A DNA stretch of 64,000 nt from contig NZ_JNIQ01000001.1 of the NCBI RefSeq assembly GCF_000702585.1, positions 1,369,001 through 1,433,000 of the forward strand, given 5' to 3'. This document shows positions 19,450 to 28,195 of the stretch, one piece after another. Source of the stretch: Exiguobacterium aurantiacum DSM 6208 (GTDB lineage: Bacteria > Bacillota > Bacilli > Exiguobacteriales > Exiguobacteriaceae). The notes beneath the pieces are model-generated. The model had not been told where the DNA came from. It saw nothing but the letters and a program-made list of their open reading frames with translations, and did no database searches. The translations under genes were made by a program, and so were the position numbers. The stretch's first letter is position 1. Each line of letters begins with the position of its first letter.

Positions 19450-20832
19450 TTAGGACGCCTTCTCTTCCGCGACGTCTTTCTTATAATATTTCTCTGACGT
19501 GAAGAATTCGGTCGTCAGTCGCTTCACTTCACCGCTCAAGAGCAAGACGGCGATCATGTTCGGGATGAGGATCATCGCAAGCATCAAGTCGAGGAAGTTC
19601 CAAATCATTTGCGCACCGCCAATCGATCCGATGACGATCGAAGCGATGTAGACGATTTTCATGAAGAAACCGGCCTTTAAACCGAACAAGTACTCGGCTT
19701 GGCGCGAGCCGTAAAAGATGATGACGATAATCGTCGACAAGACGAAGAAGATGAGCGAGATCGTGACGAGCAGACTGCCCGTGTATCCGAAGTATTCACG
19801 GAACGCGATCGTCGTGAGCGCGGCCGGGTCACTCATCGCACCTTCCCGTGTCCAGACGCCGGAAGACAAAACGACGAACGCGGTCGTGCTACAGATGATG
19901 AGCGTATCGATGACGATGCCGATGACGGCCCAGAAACCTTGACGCACCGGGTGGTCGGTCTGGGCAGCCGCGTGAGCGATCGGCGCCGTCCCGAGTCCGG
20001 CCTCGTTCGAGTAGAGACCGCGGGCGAAGCCCCAACGAATCGTCTCGGCGACGGCTGCCCCGGCAAATCCACCGAGTGCGGCCATCGGTTGGAAGGCGTA
20101 TGAGAAGATGAGTGCGAGCACTTCCGGTATTTGAGACATGTTCATCAACACGATGATGAACCCTGCCCCGACGTAAACGAGTGCCATGACCGGGACGATG
20201 ACTTCCGTCACTTTCGCGATTCGTTTCACCCCGCCGAAGACGATGAGGCTGACGAGCGCGGCGACGACGATGCCGGTGATGAGTGTGTCACCATTGAACG
20301 TCTCGCGGACGGCCGAGCTGACGGCGTTGCCTTGGACCATGATGCTCGGGATGAGCTCGATCATGAGGGCAAAGGCGAACCATGAGGCGAGCCACTTCAT
20401 CTTCAGCCCTTTCGCCATATAGTAGACGGGCCCTCCGACGAACTCGCCGGCCTCGTTTTTCTCACGATAACGGACGGCGAGCACGCTCTCGGAAAACTTG
20501 ATCGCCATCCCGACGACGGCGATGACCCACATCCAGAAAATCGCACCCGGTCCCCCGAACATGATCGCTGCCGGGACACCGATAATGTTCGCGGCACCGA
20601 CTGTAGAGGACAAAGCGGATGTGAGCGCTTGTCTCGGGCTGATGTCGCCTTCACCTTTTGGTTTCTTTAAAACACTGCCGAACGTTTGCTTCAGTATGTA
20701 TAACGGGTATCGAAATTGAAAAAAGCCAAGTTTGATCGTTAAGAAAATACCAGACAAGACGAGCAATGAGATGATCGGGACCCCCCATAGCCAATCCGAA
20801 AATGTTGTGACGCTGTTAATGATCGTATTCAC
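19450..20832 (-). CDS. Sodium:alanine symporter family protein (AlsT-like)
   Basis: Amino-acid:cation symporter of 460 residues of the AGCS family with about ten or eleven transmembrane segments. The family signature around the Asn/Gly-rich loop appears in GFARGLYSNEAGLGTAPIAH and in the early KPKGEGDISPRQALTSALSSTVG. It imports alanine or glycine, or glutamine as in B. subtilis AlsT, with Na+ or H+; the precise substrate is not decidable here. It converges on the ldh-like gene and shares its terminator. Confidence 0.9.
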   Translation of the reverse strand: MNTIINSVTTFSDWLWGVPIISLLVLSGIFLTIKLGFFQFRYPLYILKQTFGSVLKKPKGEGDISPRQALTSALSSTVGAANIIGVPAAIMFGGPGAIFWMWVIAVVGMAIKFSESVLAVRYREKNEAGEFVGGPVYYMAKGLKMKWLASWFAFALMIELIPSIMVQGNAVSSAVRETFNGDTLITGIVVAALVSLIVFGGVKRIAKVTEVIVPVMALVYVGAGFIIVLMNMSQIPEVLALIFSYAFQPMAALGGFAGAAVAETIRWGFARGLYSNEAGLGTAPIAHAAAQTDHPVRQGFWAVIGIVIDTLIICSTTAFVVLSSGVWTREGAMSDPAALTTIAFREYFGYTGSLLVTISLIFFVLSTIIVIIFYGSRQAEYLFGLKAGFFMKIVYIASIVIGSIGGAQMIWNFLDLMLAMILIPNMIAVLLLSGEVKRLTTEFFTSEKYYKKDVAEEKAS

Positions 20833-20926
20833 CGAACCACTCCTGTTCCATTATTTTACTTATATATTGTTTCCTATCTGGGGACCGGTTAAACCTGAAT
20901 CGTCAAATTGAAGGAGGAGAAGATAC

Positions 20927-21199
20927 ATGGCTATCGCTAAACGATTGATTATATCTGGTCGCGTACAAGGTGTCGGTTTCCGATATTTCGCCCAGTCGAC
21001 GGCGCTCGCCTATAAGTTGAAAGGGTGGGTTCGAAATTTAAGTGACGGAACGGTCGAACTCCATGTGGAAGGGGAGGAGTCGAACTACGAATCGTTCAAG
21101 CAGGCGCTTCGGGACGGGAACCGTTTTGTCGGTGTCGAGCATATCCACGAGACCGAGAGTTCGGAAGAAGGACATCGAAAATTCGATATCCGATATTGA
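20927..21199 (+). CDS. acyP: Acylphosphatase
   Basis: Small enzyme of 90 residues that hydrolyses acyl phosphates. The phosphate-binding loop GRVQGVGFR with Arg19 and the catalytic Asn37 in GWVRNLSDGTVE are both present. AGGAGGAG lies before the ATG. It is transcribed divergently from the alsT-like gene and has no evident operon partner. Confidence 0.96.
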   Translation: MAIAKRLIISGRVQGVGFRYFAQSTALAYKLKGWVRNLSDGTVELHVEGEESNYESFKQALRDGNRFVGVEHIHETESSEEGHRKFDIRY

Positions 21200-21442
21200 C
21201 CAGTTTAGAAAGTAATTCCAAGAAATCAGCTTGACAATTAGGCCTCTTCTGTCATTGGAGGGGGCTTTTGATGTGTCAAAAATCCACACTTCCGAAAAAT
21301 AAACATCTTTTTTGCAGATAGGGTGGTCAAAATGAGTAAAGTGTGTATAATGAAATAGACCAAGCGCTTATTTGTCAGAAAATTTAGTCATTTATCAAGT
21401 TGTCAACACGGAAGGTATTACAATGTATGTGGAGGTAGTTGT
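21200..21442. other. Intergenic region upstream of brnQ
   Basis: A weak GC stem (GCCTC...GGAGGGGGC followed by TTTT) at about 21241-21268 may terminate acyP. Further on the region is AT-rich and must hold the brnQ promoter; no riboswitch or T-box was recognised. Confidence 0.4.
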
Positions 21443-22762
21443 ATGAAAAAATCGACATTATTCCCGTTAGCGTTTACGATTTTCGCGTTATTCTTCGGGG
21501 CAGGGAACTTGCTGTTCCCACCGATGCTAGGTGCGATGGCGGGCGAGAACCTCGTCCCAGCCATGGTTGGCTTCGTCATTACTGGCGTCGGCCTGCCGTT
21601 ACTCGCCTTGTTCGCGGTCGCGCGAGTCGGCGGGGGTTCTGACCAAATCGCTCGGTACATTCCGAAGCGTCTGGCGCTCCTCTTGACGGGACTAATGTAC
21701 GTGGCAATCGGACCGTTCTTCGGGATTCCACGGACGGCAGCCGTCACGTATGAGATGGGACTCGTGCCGTTCCTCAGTGCACCATCGACGCTCACGCTCG
21801 CCCTCAGCTCAACTGTCTTCTTCGGATTGACATTCTTCTTGACGCTCCGCGCTCAGAAGTTGATTGAAATCATCGGACGCATCATCACGCCGATCCTCTT
21901 GCTCTTGCTAGCGGCCATCGGAATCACGAACCTCGTGGCTCCACTCGGGACGCCGTCAGCTCCGGCAGCAGGATATGAGACGTGGATCGGTGCCCTCGGT
22001 GAAGGCTTTAAACAAGGTTACTTGACGATGGACGTCTTCGGGGCGCTCGTCTTCGGGGCAATCGTTCTCGTCACGCTTAAAGCGAACGGGATGACGGATC
22101 AAAAAGAAGCTTCATCGCTTCTTCGGACGTCAGGTATGCTCGCTGTCACGTGTTTGATGCTTGTCTACATCTCACTCGGCTCAATCGGTGCGAACATGAC
22201 GGGTGTGACAGGAGCGACCGATGGGGCGACGTTGCTTCAGACGTTCGCAGGTTCGTCGTACGGCCAAATCGGCATGCTCGCCCTCGGCGCAGCTGTCTTC
22301 CTCGCATGTTTGACGACAGCGGTCGGACTCATCTCTGAGTTCTCACGTTTCATCAGCAACACGTTCGAGTCACTCAAGTACCACCAAGTCGTCATCGCAA
22401 CGACACTTTTCGGCTACTTGATCTCACTCGTCGGACTCGGTACGTTGATTCAAATCGCGGTACCGCTTCTCACGCTCTTGTATCCGGTCATGATCGCCCT
22501 CGTGCTCGTATCGATCACGGAACGGATTCAACGCAATCCACACGTCGCGATGAAAGCGACCGTTTATACGGCGCTCGTCTTCTCGCTCTTTGAAACGACG
22601 CACGGCCTGCAGCCATCTGCTGCGACGGCTTGGATCACGAACTTGCCAATGGCTGAGATCGGGCTCGCCTGGGCAGTACCAACGTTGATCGTCTACGTGA
22701 TCACGTTGTTTCTTCCGAAACGTCAGTCGCGAGAACAACTCGTACAATCACGCATCTCTTAA
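21443..22762 (+). CDS. brnQ: Branched-chain amino acid transport system II carrier protein
   Basis: LIVCS-family carrier of 439 residues with about 12 transmembrane segments, starting FPLAFTIFALFFGAGNLLFPP, which is characteristic of BrnQ. It imports leucine, isoleucine and valine with Na+ or H+. A GGAGGTAG site lies before the ATG. Its own terminator follows, so it is monocistronic. Confidence 0.95.
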   Translation: MKKSTLFPLAFTIFALFFGAGNLLFPPMLGAMAGENLVPAMVGFVITGVGLPLLALFAVARVGGGSDQIARYIPKRLALLLTGLMYVAIGPFFGIPRTAAVTYEMGLVPFLSAPSTLTLALSSTVFFGLTFFLTLRAQKLIEIIGRIITPILLLLLAAIGITNLVAPLGTPSAPAAGYETWIGALGEGFKQGYLTMDVFGALVFGAIVLVTLKANGMTDQKEASSLLRTSGMLAVTCLMLVYISLGSIGANMTGVTGATDGATLLQTFAGSSYGQIGMLALGAAVFLACLTTAVGLISEFSRFISNTFESLKYHQVVIATTLFGYLISLVGLGTLIQIAVPLLTLLYPVMIALVLVSITERIQRNPHVAMKATVYTALVFSLFETTHGLQPSAATAWITNLPMAEIGLAWAVPTLIVYVITLFLPKRQSREQLVQSRIS

Positions 22763-22774
22763 ATGAGTCAGCAC

Positions 22775-22802
22775 CCATCCTCTGGTCAAGGATGGTTTTT
22801 TT
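22775..22802 (+). terminator. Terminator of brnQ
   Basis: CCATCC/GGATGG stem followed by seven T. Confidence 0.88.
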
Positions 22803-22872
22803 GTTGTCTTATCGTTTGCCCATACCCTTCATCTACAAGTAAAATGAATAGATGAAAAGGAAGTGACATACG

Positions 22873-24054
22873 TTGACCAGAAAACAAAATAAACAATTGG
22901 CGATCCTCATGTTGAACATGTTCATCGCTGTGGCCGGATTCGGGATTATCATTCCGATCATTCCCGATTATTTGAAGATGATCGGGGAAGGCGGAACGGC
23001 CGCTGGATTGATGATTTCCGTGTTCGCCGGTGCCCAGTTGCTCATGTCACCGGTGGCGGGGAAATGGGCGGATGTGTATGGACGACGGCCGATGATCATT
23101 GCGGGGCTCATCGGTTTTACCGTCTCGATGGGCGTGTTTTACTTATCGGATAACTTGACCGTCTTACTTATTTCTCGGGCAATCGGCGGTGTCGGGGCCG
23201 CGCTGCTCATTCCGGCAATTTTCGCCTACGTGGCGGACATCACGACGCTCAAGCAACGGGCGAAAGGGAACAGTTATATTTCCGCGGCAATGTCGCTCGG
23301 TATCGTCATCGGTCCGGGAATTGGCGGCTTCTTCGCCGAGTTCGGCTTAAAAGCGCCGCTGTTGTTGTCAGCGATCGTCTCGTTCGTCGCTGTCATCTCG
23401 TCGGTCATTCTATTGAAAGAACCGGATCGTGAAGTCATGCCAATCAAATCTAATAACGAATCGCTGCCACGCCAGCTGATCTCTTCGACGAAGAAACCAT
23501 ATTTCTTCGTCCTCGTCATCAACTTGGTCATGGCGTTCGGGCTCATGGCGTACGAGTCGGTGCTCGGTCTGTTCGTCAGTGAGACGTTCAGTGCGACGCC
23601 GCAACAAATCGCCGTCATGATCACAGGGACCGGCATCGTCAGTGTCATCGTGCAACTGTTCGCGGTTGATCGGCTCGTCACGTTGTTCGGGGAAATCAAA
23701 GTCGTGCTCATCTTTATCATGCTCGCGGCGTTCGGTTTCTTTTTCTCGCTTTTCGCGGGATCATACGCCATCTTCTTCGTGGTCACACTTATCATCTTCT
23801 TGTCGACGTCCATTCTTCGGCCGGTGCTTAACACGCTCGTCTCAAAAATGGCTGACAAAGAGCAAGGGTTCGCGATGGGGATGAACAACGCCTATATGAG
23901 TATCGGGAACATCATCGGGCCGACACTCGCCGGGATCGCGTTCGACATCGATATGCGGTACCCGTTCATCATGGGGCTTGTCTTATTGCTCATCACGTTC
24001 GGCGGGACGCTGAACTGGACGAAACGGAAACGCGTGGCCACATACGAACAGTGA
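22873..24054 (+). CDS. MFS multidrug efflux transporter, NorA/Bmr type
   Basis: Protein of 393 residues with 12 predicted transmembrane segments. The motif A loop GKWADVYGRRPMII and motif C GPGIGGFFAEFG mark it as a proton-driven DHA1 exporter, closest in appearance to NorA, Bmr and Blt. It starts with TTG at 22873 after AGGAAGTGA. Its 3' end lies 17 bp upstream of the DUF72 gene, suggesting an operon with the next two genes. Drug specificity is not inferable. Confidence 0.82.
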   Translation: MTRKQNKQLAILMLNMFIAVAGFGIIIPIIPDYLKMIGEGGTAAGLMISVFAGAQLLMSPVAGKWADVYGRRPMIIAGLIGFTVSMGVFYLSDNLTVLLISRAIGGVGAALLIPAIFAYVADITTLKQRAKGNSYISAAMSLGIVIGPGIGGFFAEFGLKAPLLLSAIVSFVAVISSVILLKEPDREVMPIKSNNESLPRQLISSTKKPYFFVLVINLVMAFGLMAYESVLGLFVSETFSATPQQIAVMITGTGIVSVIVQLFAVDRLVTLFGEIKVVLIFIMLAAFGFFFSLFAGSYAIFFVVTLIIFLSTSILRPVLNTLVSKMADKEQGFAMGMNNAYMSIGNIIGPTLAGIAFDIDMRYPFIMGLVLLLITFGGTLNWTKRKRVATYEQ

Positions 24055-24071
24055 ATGAAGGAGGGACCGGG

Positions 24072-24917
24072 ATGATTTATGTCGGTGTGACGGGGTGGGG
24101 AGACCACGATCTCCTCTATACGACCCCGGAAGAACGAAAACATAAACTGGCGACGTACGCGGGTCATTTCCCGACTGTGGAGATCGATTCCTCGTTTTAC
24201 GCCATACAGCCTGTGAAAAATTACGAGAAATGGAACGATGAGACGCCGTCCACGTTCCAGTTCGTCGTTAAAGTTTCCAGGGAAATGAGCGGTCACGACC
24301 GCGAACCGAAACTGCCGCTCGCAGAACTGTTTGAACGATATAAGACGTCTGTCGAGCCGTTGAAGCAGGCGGGGAAACTACGGGCCGTGCTCGTTCAACT
24401 TCCGCCATGGTTTGACGTGTCGAAACCGCATCTTGATTATTTACGGACGATTCGGTCGGAGCTAAAAGATTACGACATCGCCATCGAGTTCCGGAACCCG
24501 ACGTGGTTCTCGGAAGCGTTTCGCGACCGGACACTCGCTTTTTTGACGGAACAACGATTCATCAATACGATTTGTGACGAACCGCAGACGAAAGAAAGCA
24601 GTATCCCGTTCATTCCGGTCGTGACCCATCCATCTGTCGCGGTCGTCCGCCTTCATGGGCGCAACACGGCCGGTTGGCTCCGGAAGCCGGGGATGACGAG
24701 TCAAGAATGGCGACACGTCCGCTGTCTGTATCGCTATAGCGAACAAGAACTGCAGGAACTAGCGACGGCTCTCCGTCAAGTCGACGCAGACGCAGACGAC
24801 GTGTACGTCTATTTCAACAACAACTCGGCCGGCGACGCTGTGCCGAATGCGAAACGCTTGATTGAGATTCTCGGTGCCGAGTATGAGCTCGCCCCGAGTC
24901 AAATCAGCTTGTTTTAG
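24072..24917 (+). CDS. yunF: DUF72 family protein (YunF/YecE-like)
   Basis: Protein of 281 residues with the DUF72 TIM-barrel signature: an N-terminal YVGVTGWGDHDLLY, the conserved FPTVEIDSSFYAIQP and FQFVVKVSREM, and the late segment VYVYFNNNSAGDAVPNAKRL. The function of DUF72 proteins is unknown. The ATG at 24072 is preferred because AAGGAGGG lies 8 bp upstream; the earlier ATG overlaps the preceding gene. It is followed after 9 bp by the yunD homologue. Confidence 0.85.
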   Translation: MIYVGVTGWGDHDLLYTTPEERKHKLATYAGHFPTVEIDSSFYAIQPVKNYEKWNDETPSTFQFVVKVSREMSGHDREPKLPLAELFERYKTSVEPLKQAGKLRAVLVQLPPWFDVSKPHLDYLRTIRSELKDYDIAIEFRNPTWFSEAFRDRTLAFLTEQRFINTICDEPQTKESSIPFIPVVTHPSVAVVRLHGRNTAGWLRKPGMTSQEWRHVRCLYRYSEQELQELATALRQVDADADDVYVYFNNNSAGDAVPNAKRLIEILGAEYELAPSQISLF

Positions 24918-24926
24918 GAAGAGGGG

Positions 24927-26270
24927 ATGGCCGTGCGTACGATTTCAATTTTTCATTACAATGACTTGCATTCTAAATTTCATACGTGGCCTCAACTCGT
25001 CTCTTTTTTAAATGAACGACGGGATGAAGCGTCGCTCGTGTTCGACCTCGGCGATCACGCCGACCGGACCCATCCGGCGACGGAAGTGACGCGCGGGCAA
25101 GTGAACGTCCGTCTGCTCAATCGTTTGCAGCCGACGGCAGTGACGATCGGCAACAACGAAGGGATCACATTCCCGCACGAATGGCTCGATACGCTCTACG
25201 AGGACGCGACGTTCCCGGTATTACTCGCGAACGTTTATGACGAAGATGGGAGTCGCCCGGATTGGGTGACAGAGACGCTCGTCGTCGAAAGGGCGGGATT
25301 AAAGGTCGGGCTGTTCGGGGTGACGGCGCCTTATGAGGAGCTTTATCCCGAACTCGGTTGGCAAATAGAATCGCCCCTAGAGGCGACGGCTCGTGCCCTC
25401 GATCAACTTTCGGACTGTGACGTCCTCATCGCGTTGAGCCACCTCGGGTTCTACGCTGACGAACGGCTGGCCGATGCGTTCCCGCAGCTAGACGTCATTC
25501 TCGGGGCGCATACGCATCACGTGCTCGATGACGGCGTCTTAAAAAACGGTGTGTTGATTGCCCAGGCCGGGAAATACGGCCAGTACGTCGGAGAAGTGAC
25601 GCTCACGGTCGAAGCGGGGCGAGTGTTCGACAAGCGGGCGACGCTCCATGAGTTATCGGAGCGTCAGCCAGATGAGACGACGGCAGAAGTGCTGCAAACG
25701 GAGTATGAAGCGGCGGAGCGGTTGCTTGACGTGACGATCGCACATACGCCAGGTTATGCATCGGATTGGTTCGGTCCTTCTCCGATCGCGGATTTGTTGG
25801 CGGACGGCCTTGCCGACTGGTGTGCGGCCGATGCGAGCATCGTCCCGTCGGGCGTCTTGCTCGATCGGTTGGCACCCGGTGCGGTGACGCTCAATATGTT
25901 GCACCGCATTTGCCCCCATCCCATCAACCCTTGCCTGTTGACGCTTGACGGTGACACGCTCATACGCTTTTTAGACGACGTGCACGAAACTTCGTTCACG
26001 ACGATGCATGTGCGCGGCCTCGGCTTTCGCGGCACCGTCCTCGGTCAGCCGACGCTTCATAACGTCGCGTCTAATCAGGGGGACTGGTTACTCGGCGGAG
26101 AATATATCGACCCGCAACAGACGTATCGTATCGCCACGGTCGATATGTTCACGTTTGGGCCGTTGCTCCCTTATTTGGCGGACCAGCCGAAACGCTATTT
26201 CATGCCCGAGCTGTTACGTGACGTCCTGCGCGAGACGATCAAGCGCCGTGACACGATTCGAAAAGGGTGA
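24927..26270 (+). CDS. yunD: Metallophosphoesterase/5'-nucleotidase family protein YunD
   Basis: Protein of 447 residues. The N-terminal calcineurin-like domain shows metal ligands in FHYNDLHSK, FDLGDHAD, TIGNNEG, LSHLGF and GAHTHH. The C-terminal 5'-nucleotidase domain covers about 290-440 (FGPSPIADLLADGLADW). It has no signal peptide, unlike secreted UshA-type enzymes, so it should act in the cytoplasm on nucleotides or related phosphoesters. It lies in an operon-like group with the DUF72 gene. Confidence 0.85.
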   Translation: MAVRTISIFHYNDLHSKFHTWPQLVSFLNERRDEASLVFDLGDHADRTHPATEVTRGQVNVRLLNRLQPTAVTIGNNEGITFPHEWLDTLYEDATFPVLLANVYDEDGSRPDWVTETLVVERAGLKVGLFGVTAPYEELYPELGWQIESPLEATARALDQLSDCDVLIALSHLGFYADERLADAFPQLDVILGAHTHHVLDDGVLKNGVLIAQAGKYGQYVGEVTLTVEAGRVFDKRATLHELSERQPDETTAEVLQTEYEAAERLLDVTIAHTPGYASDWFGPSPIADLLADGLADWCAADASIVPSGVLLDRLAPGAVTLNMLHRICPHPINPCLLTLDGDTLIRFLDDVHETSFTTMHVRGLGFRGTVLGQPTLHNVASNQGDWLLGGEYIDPQQTYRIATVDMFTFGPLLPYLADQPKRYFMPELLRDVLRETIKRRDTIRKG

Positions 26271-26319
26271 GGCGATGAGTCGGACCTCATGATATGATAG
26301 GAGAGTGGAGGTGTGAGAC

Positions 26320-26700
26320 ATGATTAGAGTGAATCGCCACGGCTATACCGTTATCGAAGAAAAACGAGACGGATTTGACGAGGAGGCGTTCATCGCGCGC
26401 TATAGCGATGTGCTCGATAAGTATGATTATATCGTCGGCGATTGGGGACACGGACAGCTTCGCTTGAAAGGCTTCTATGAGGCGAAATCGAAGTTCGCCA
26501 CGTACGATAATCGAATCGACCATGTGATGGACTACGTGTACGAATACTGCAATTTTGGTTGCCCGTTCTTCGTCTTGAAGAAAGAGACCGAGATTGATGA
26601 ATCGGAAGATGGACCGGTGTTCGGTGGGACGAAACAACCGCTCAAACTGAAACGGAAATTTAAGAAGACCGGGGAAGCAGAAACTACCCCTGAAACATGA
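26320..26700 (+). CDS. yutD: YutD family protein (DUF1027)
   Basis: Protein of 126 residues with the conserved blocks DKYDYIVGDWGHGQLRLKGFY and CNFGCPFFVLKK of YutD proteins; the C-terminal 35 residues are a charged, probably disordered tail. Its function is not established. It is preceded by GGAGGTG and followed by its own terminator. Confidence 0.88.
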   Translation: MIRVNRHGYTVIEEKRDGFDEEAFIARYSDVLDKYDYIVGDWGHGQLRLKGFYEAKSKFATYDNRIDHVMDYVYEYCNFGCPFFVLKKETEIDESEDGPVFGGTKQPLKLKRKFKKTGEAETTPET

Positions 26701-26701
26701 C

Positions 26702-26726
26702 GCGCTGATGACATCGGCGCTTTTTT
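26702..26726 (+). terminator. Terminator of yutD
   Basis: GCGCTGAT pairs with ATCGGCGC (one G:U) around a 3-nt loop, then six T. Confidence 0.88.
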
Positions 26727-26854
26727 GTTACAATCTTTTCCAAAGTGTTTCGTTTACGTGAAAAGACGGTGTGACAGGTTTAGGCGTCTATAAATTGTGA
26801 TAACTTATCTATAAGATGATTTTTGCGTTTGGGTGGTAAGAGAGAGGTGATCGG

Positions 26855-27160
26855 ATGCAACACGCACAAGTGACGACTGTCGGTGATCGTGACGACGTCC
26901 ATAACCGGATTCACAACTTAGGGTTAGGGCTATTGACGATGCTGTTTTTCGGACTAGGAAGCATCATGACCTTTTACTTTACAGCCGCAGTCCTTTTATT
27001 TGAATTAACGCACGTCTTGTTCATCCGTCGCTTCGAATACCGACATGCATTTTTAAGAACTCGTTTATTCAAGGCCACGTCGCTCGCGGCGGTTGCCGTC
27101 GGGGTGCTCTTATTGATCTTATCGATGTCGCAATTTTTCTTAGGCAACGTGATGTACTGA
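26855..27160 (+). CDS. Small membrane protein, unknown function
   Basis: Protein of 101 residues. A hydrophilic N-terminal 25 residues is followed by two closely spaced hydrophobic segments (about 27-55) and a third (about 75-95), with a positively charged loop FIRRFEYRHAFLRTRLFK between. GAGAGGTGATCGG provides the binding site, and a terminator follows at once, so it is a monocistronic gene. I do not recognise the family. Confidence 0.7.
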   Translation: MQHAQVTTVGDRDDVHNRIHNLGLGLLTMLFFGLGSIMTFYFTAAVLLFELTHVLFIRRFEYRHAFLRTRLFKATSLAAVAVGVLLLILSMSQFFLGNVMY

Positions 27161-27192
27161 AGGGAAAGGGAAAAACCTTTTCCCTTTTTTCG
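27160..27192 (+). terminator. Terminator after the small membrane protein
   Basis: AGGGAAAGG pairs with CCTTTTCCCT (one bulge) followed by a T run. Confidence 0.8.
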
Positions 27193-27262
27193 CATTTTCC
27201 TGAAACTTTTTCATTGTTTTCACGTACACTAAGAAAAGACTGATAAAAAAAGGGTGGAACAT

Positions 27263-27940
27263 ATGACAGCACAATGGAAACAACACGCACGACACATGTT
27301 AAAAGGGAAATGGTGGCTTCTTGCCGGGATTTTGATCGTCTTCACCGTCTTGAACGCGATCCCGCAGACGTTCGCCCCGACGGTGGACCCAGAAGTGGCA
27401 CCTACGGCGACGGAAACATCACTGACACTCTTGTCACTTTTGCTCACAATCTTGATCGCACCGCTCACACTCGGATGGTCTTGGATCGTCCTGTCGGTAT
27501 CACGTGGCGACAAGCCGGCCATCTCGCAACTGTTTGAACCGTTCCGGAACGGTTACGTGAAGCACGTTCTGGCACCGCTCCTCATGGGGATTTTCATCTT
27601 CCTCTGGTCGTTGCTTTTAATAATTCCAGGAATCATTAAAGCGTTCTCGTACTCGCTCACGTATTACATCATGCGTGACGAGCCGGAACTTTCGGCACTC
27701 GAAGCGATCACGGAGTCTCGTCGGTTGATGGACGGCCACAAGATGCAAGCGTTCAAGCTCGTCTTGTCGTTCATCGGTTGGTTCTTCGTCGGGATTTTGA
27801 CGCTCGGGATCGGTTTCTTGTTCATCTATCCGTACTTCTCGACGGCGTATGCGACGTTCTACGATTCGATTCAGCAAGATCAGCGACCAGAACCGCAATA
27901 TATGACCGACCATTCAACGGATGCCCCGACAGGATTCTAA
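27263..27940 (+). CDS. DUF975 family integral membrane protein
   Basis: Membrane protein of 225 residues with four to six hydrophobic segments and the DUF975 hallmarks: WWLLAGILIVF near the start, IIPGIIKAFSYSLTYYIMRDEPELSALEAITESRRLMDGHK in the middle. The function is unknown. The ATG at 27263 follows AAAGGGTGG at suitable distance; an upstream GTG lies within that site and is rejected. Monocistronic, with a terminator at 27965. Confidence 0.85.
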   Translation: MTAQWKQHARHMLKGKWWLLAGILIVFTVLNAIPQTFAPTVDPEVAPTATETSLTLLSLLLTILIAPLTLGWSWIVLSVSRGDKPAISQLFEPFRNGYVKHVLAPLLMGIFIFLWSLLLIIPGIIKAFSYSLTYYIMRDEPELSALEAITESRRLMDGHKMQAFKLVLSFIGWFFVGILTLGIGFLFIYPYFSTAYATFYDSIQQDQRPEPQYMTDHSTDAPTGF

Positions 27941-27964
27941 ATCTGTAAACGCATAATATGATGA

Positions 27965-28003
27965 AAGCGACTGTCCCTTATAATTAAGGGGCGGTCGCTT
28001 TTT
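27965..28003 (+). terminator. Terminator of the DUF975 gene
   Basis: AAGCGAC/GTCGCTT outer stem with an inner TCCCTTA-type stem, then TTT. Confidence 0.85.
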
Positions 28004-28016
28004 GTAGTGGATGGAT

Positions 28017-28038
28017 CATTTCCAAGCGCTTGGAAATG
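28017..28038. promoter_or_regulatory. Perfect 22-bp palindrome (LacI-type operator-like)
   Basis: CATTTCCAAGC followed directly by its exact reverse complement GCTTGGAAATG. The central AAGCGCTT resembles operators of LacI/CcpA-type regulators. It lies about 160 bp before the YibE/F gene; no LacI-family gene is in the window. Confidence 0.55.
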
Positions 28039-28195
28039 AGCGGAGGAACACAGGAGGTAGTAAGTCAGCGTCAATCATCCTTATGTTACAAAATAATTTT
28101 AAAATGGAGGCGCGACACGAATAGTCGTACTCCTTTGTTATAATAGGTTCTCATTGTCTGTCAGCTTGAACTCGCACAAAGGAGAAATTAACACC

